Positions 1 to 64,000 of a stretch of 64,000 nt of DNA are shown here, piece by piece; position 1 is the stretch's first letter; each line of letters begins with the position of its first letter. A model generated the notes under the pieces. The model worked only from the letters and a program-made list of their open reading frames with translations. It was not told the DNA's origin and made no database searches. The translations under genes were made by a program, and so were the position numbers. Source of the stretch: Campylorhamphus procurvoides (lineage: Eukaryota; Chordata; Aves; Passeriformes; Dendrocolaptidae); the NCBI GenBank assembly GCA_013396655.1, contig WBMV01005052.1, forward strand, positions 62,001 to 126,000. Reading direction: 5' to 3'.

Positions 1-559
1 AAAAGAAGAGTTCAAGAGGCACAGATTCACAGGCTGAGTTTAGGTATGCAGTTAATCTTACTCACAGAACATTGAAAAAACATAGAGTGCAAGGAAGAGA
101 GAGATTACCTTGAAACCTAAATTCTTTTTTGTGATGACTCTTGTAGGAGAAGACACTTCTCCTGACTAGAGATCTGTGGTCCCTTCCTGTTAAGCCCTGT
201 GTGTCCTGTGTGCCGTGCTTTGCTGCCACAGGGAGCAGGGAGGAAAGAAAGCAGTAAAGTAGGACATGACTTTATGTAACACTGCTTTACTTCTGGGAAC
301 CACTGGTTGTGCAGCTCAGTGCATTCACTTCAGGGAAGAAAGGATGGGATGAATTTGGAATTAAAAAAAAAAATCACAGCATGTCTTAAACAAAGAAATA
401 TATATTATTCACATCTCCAGGAATAATTTATAACTCATGAAATGTTGTGTGTTATTTTGTTACCTCTTGCTTTAAATGTGGATGGATTCTTAAAGTTTGA
501 ACTGCTAACATATTTTTAACGTAATTAGGAGGAAAACTGGATCATCTGGACTTCTCTGA
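1..559. other. Downstream flank of SULF1, nothing recognised
   Basis: A/T-rich sequence beyond the predicted poly(A) site. I see no exon, repeat family or RNA gene. Part of it could still be 3' UTR if a more distal site is used. Confidence 0.5.
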
Positions 560-580
560 AGCAGGTAAAGTAAAACACTT

Positions 581-586
581 TTTATT
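581..586 (-). promoter_or_regulatory. Candidate distal poly(A) signal AATAAA of SULF1
   Basis: The plus strand reads tttatt, so the gene strand has AATAAA. It lies about 2.35 kb after the SULF1 stop codon, a plausible length for the 3' UTR. Cleavage would fall about 551-571. No transcript evidence is available here. Confidence 0.5.
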
Positions 587-1628
587 TCAAGAAATATTGC
601 TTCTAGACTTTCCCGAAGCCAGAGTTGTACTATAAAAGTATCACAGAAATATTATACAAGATTTAAAAACACAGTTTGTATCCTAGTAACTTAAAACCTA
701 TGTACAAATAGCATCATTCATGACCATAAATACGTTTTTCTATCAACCAGCCCATGACACAGACATCAGATAAAGAACTAGTAATTTTAACATATTTACA
801 GAGTCCATCAAAAAGACCGCTTCTTAAAATTATTAAAATCCTACTAAGAGAATCTCCTTTTCAAAAAGTTTCAACTTAAAATACAATGTAATGAATGTAA
901 GTTTAAACTGCAGTGCTTGCAATAGCAAAAAAAAAAGCTCACTACACTAAATAACTTGTAACAGATAGGAAACACTCCCGTGAGTTGGACACTGTGGAAT
1001 TACGTCTGTTTGAGGTAATTCTTTTTTGTTGTTGTGCTAATTATTTAGAAATGTATGAAAAAGCAAGGGAAAATATTAAGTTTTGAGTAACACATATTTT
1101 CAAAGTGATTTTTTGTATTATAATTCATAAAATTTAATGTTTGGTAAAGTTCAAGAAAAAATTTAGAATACAACAACAAAAATTATCTGAACTACTACTT
1201 TTTAACCTCATATGCCTTTTGTATCTAAAATTGTGGAAATCTAACATGATTTTACCATTCCCTTTAATGCCTGTTCCACATAAAGAAAGAATTTAATACT
1301 CAAAATTATAATAATGCCTTCAAGATATTGTTCAGAATAACAAAAATCAGGTGGGGTGACAAAAGCATTTAGGTATTGATGTAAACCTTTCTATAGTATC
1401 AGCAAAAAAAAAAGTCAAAAAAATCATGGAATTTTAATACTGACAATATCAACATATAGGGAAACAATCCAATTTAAACAAATCCTTCTACAGTTAACAA
1501 TCAATAGCCATCCCTTTCTGAGAGTAAATTTAATTAAAGTAAGAAAAACATGCATTTTTTTTGCTAAAATAATATTCAAAGAGTCTGTTTCCACAATCCA
1601 TGCTGTTTACTTCTTTCTTGTCAATCTA

Positions 1629-1634
1629 TTTATT
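1629..1634 (-). promoter_or_regulatory. Candidate proximal poly(A) signal AATAAA of SULF1
   Basis: Gene-strand AATAAA about 1.3 kb after the standard stop and 0.5 kb after the stop of the alternative frame. It could give a shorter 3' UTR that still contains the whole alternative frame. Confidence 0.4.
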
Positions 1635-2935
1635 GGTTTCACAATTTCATGAGACAATGAGCAACCCAAGAACCTCTAAGGTATTAGATTCTTGGCATAC
1701 AGATTTTAAAAGTGCATTTTACTTGAAAGCATGACATTAAGAATTGCCAGTGGTTAAAATAATGGATGAGAAAGACATTATGCAGGCATATTGGGCGAAC
1801 TGAAACACTCATTGATGGTGGGATCATTTGGAAATAGAAAAAGTAACTTGACATCCTCTTCAAAGAAATAATTTTTAGCTTTTGGAGAATGTGATGCTGC
1901 ATTTCAAAGTTAACACTGTTTCATTTCATGAAAAGCTGGATATTTTGCTTCCCAGTGGGGAGGATTACAGTGAAAGCTTGTGCATGTAAATAAAAAAAGA
2001 AAAATGCACACAAACACTGAACTGGGCTCAATTTAGCGGCAAAATATATCTACAATAAACATGGAATGTCAGTTGTCATGATTACCTTTTTTAGTTTGCT
2101 AATAAGAAAAAGGAGAACTTCCTTAACGGTTTACAACTAGATCTAATCCAAGGAGAGTGGAGCTGAGGCACTGCCTTCTACATTTAGGATTTGTGAACTT
2201 TCTCTTGCAAGACTCTGTTTTGGTTTTTTTAAGAAAGTTCCTGCTTTCTGGGTACTCACAGGTGAATCCCTAATGGACATGTTTACAGCCTGATGAATGA
2301 GGGGCTCATCAGACCTCATGGGAAGATACATTTGATCCTCAAAAATATCTTCCACAGTGTCACCATCCTGATGAGGGTCTTTTTGAGGAATGCTGATGGG
2401 CTGTAGCATGAAGCTATGCCTGGACTCCAACTCTATCAAACCATTTCCACTGAAATCCATATCAAAACGGTCCGATTCTTTATCCTCCATCCATTTTTCA
2501 GCTTGATGACTATTTTTCCAGTGTGCGTCATTCAAACTACTTTTCTCAGGAATAACATTGTTTAATTCAAGTTTCCTCTCCTGACTTAAAGTCACTGTGC
2601 TCAAAGCAAGGGCTGCAAAGTCCGTTGGCACAATCAGCTGCAATTCTTCTGCAGTCAGGCCACTCGATTCTTCAGCAGAAGTCATTTCCACCAAGGTAAA
2701 TGGTGTGGATGATTCATCTCTGTCCCCATTGCTTCGAGCAGTGTTATCCTTGTCTGTTTTATTTTGCTGGTAGTAACTGTTCAGCAGTGCAAACATTCTA
2801 TCTACATCCTTCAAGTAATTAGTCCAGTCAGCCAGACTAAGTCTAAAGTTGTATCTGTATTCATATACACTTTCATTCACACTGTACAAGTCTTCCAGTC
2901 CTTGCCAGTCAATGTCGCCAGTGAAACTGGGTAGG

Positions 2936-64000
<61,065 letters not shown>

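Larger units (their letters stand above)
560..2935 (-). other. SULF1: SULF1 3' untranslated region (standard isoform), distal end approximate
   Basis: Continuation of the terminal exon after the TAA at 2936. The upper part (2935-2143) overlaps the alternative long frame; below 2143 the DNA is A/T-rich with no open frame of note. The lower limit is a guess based on the AATAAA at 586-581. A shorter form could end after the AATAAA at 1634-1629. Confidence 0.6.

Overview
The window is vertebrate nuclear DNA, almost certainly from a bird. It holds most of one gene, SULF1 (extracellular heparan-sulfate 6-O-endosulfatase 1), on the minus strand. The bird call rests on several antisense or sense CR1 LINE tails (for example near 12.74, 16.01, 20.02 and 27.54 kb), avian-type solo LTRs near 20.4-22.2 and 58.9-59.4 kb, and bird-type SULF1 residues as I remember them. 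I cannot name the species.

Layout, in gene order from high to low coordinate: part of a 5' intron (64000-59743); the exon with the formylglycine cysteine (59742-59503); a 12.3-kb intron with a TCTCC repeat, a G-rich stretch, one ambiguous base and a solo LTR; exons at 47.1 and 44.9 kb; a 9.9-kb intron; a cluster of five exons at 34.9-31.5 kb that completes the catalytic domain and enters the hydrophilic domain; a 14.7-kb intron with CR1s and a nested LTR; then ten exons from 16.7 kb down to the terminal exon at 2.97 kb. I located 18 exons. All have AG/GT borders and phases that join without a break. The coding part here is 2432 nt, which encodes residue 58 (split codon) to the stop. With the 57 residues expected upstream, the protein would be 867 aa. 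The signal-peptide exon lies outside the window.

Most notable observation: the penultimate exon is only 34 nt (8179-8212). With it, the protein ends in the family-typical RGQLWDGWEG. Without it, the preceding exon joins the terminal exon in another frame, which stays open for 274 codons through what would otherwise be 3' UTR (to 2143). That frame looks protein-like (three N-glycosylation sequons, Trp/Tyr-rich start, acidic middle). The 34-nt exon has a weak 5' splice site, so exon skipping could switch Sulf1 between a short conserved tail and a long alternative tail.

The remaining sequence is intron or flank. No second protein gene, tRNA, rRNA or CRISPR array could be supported.
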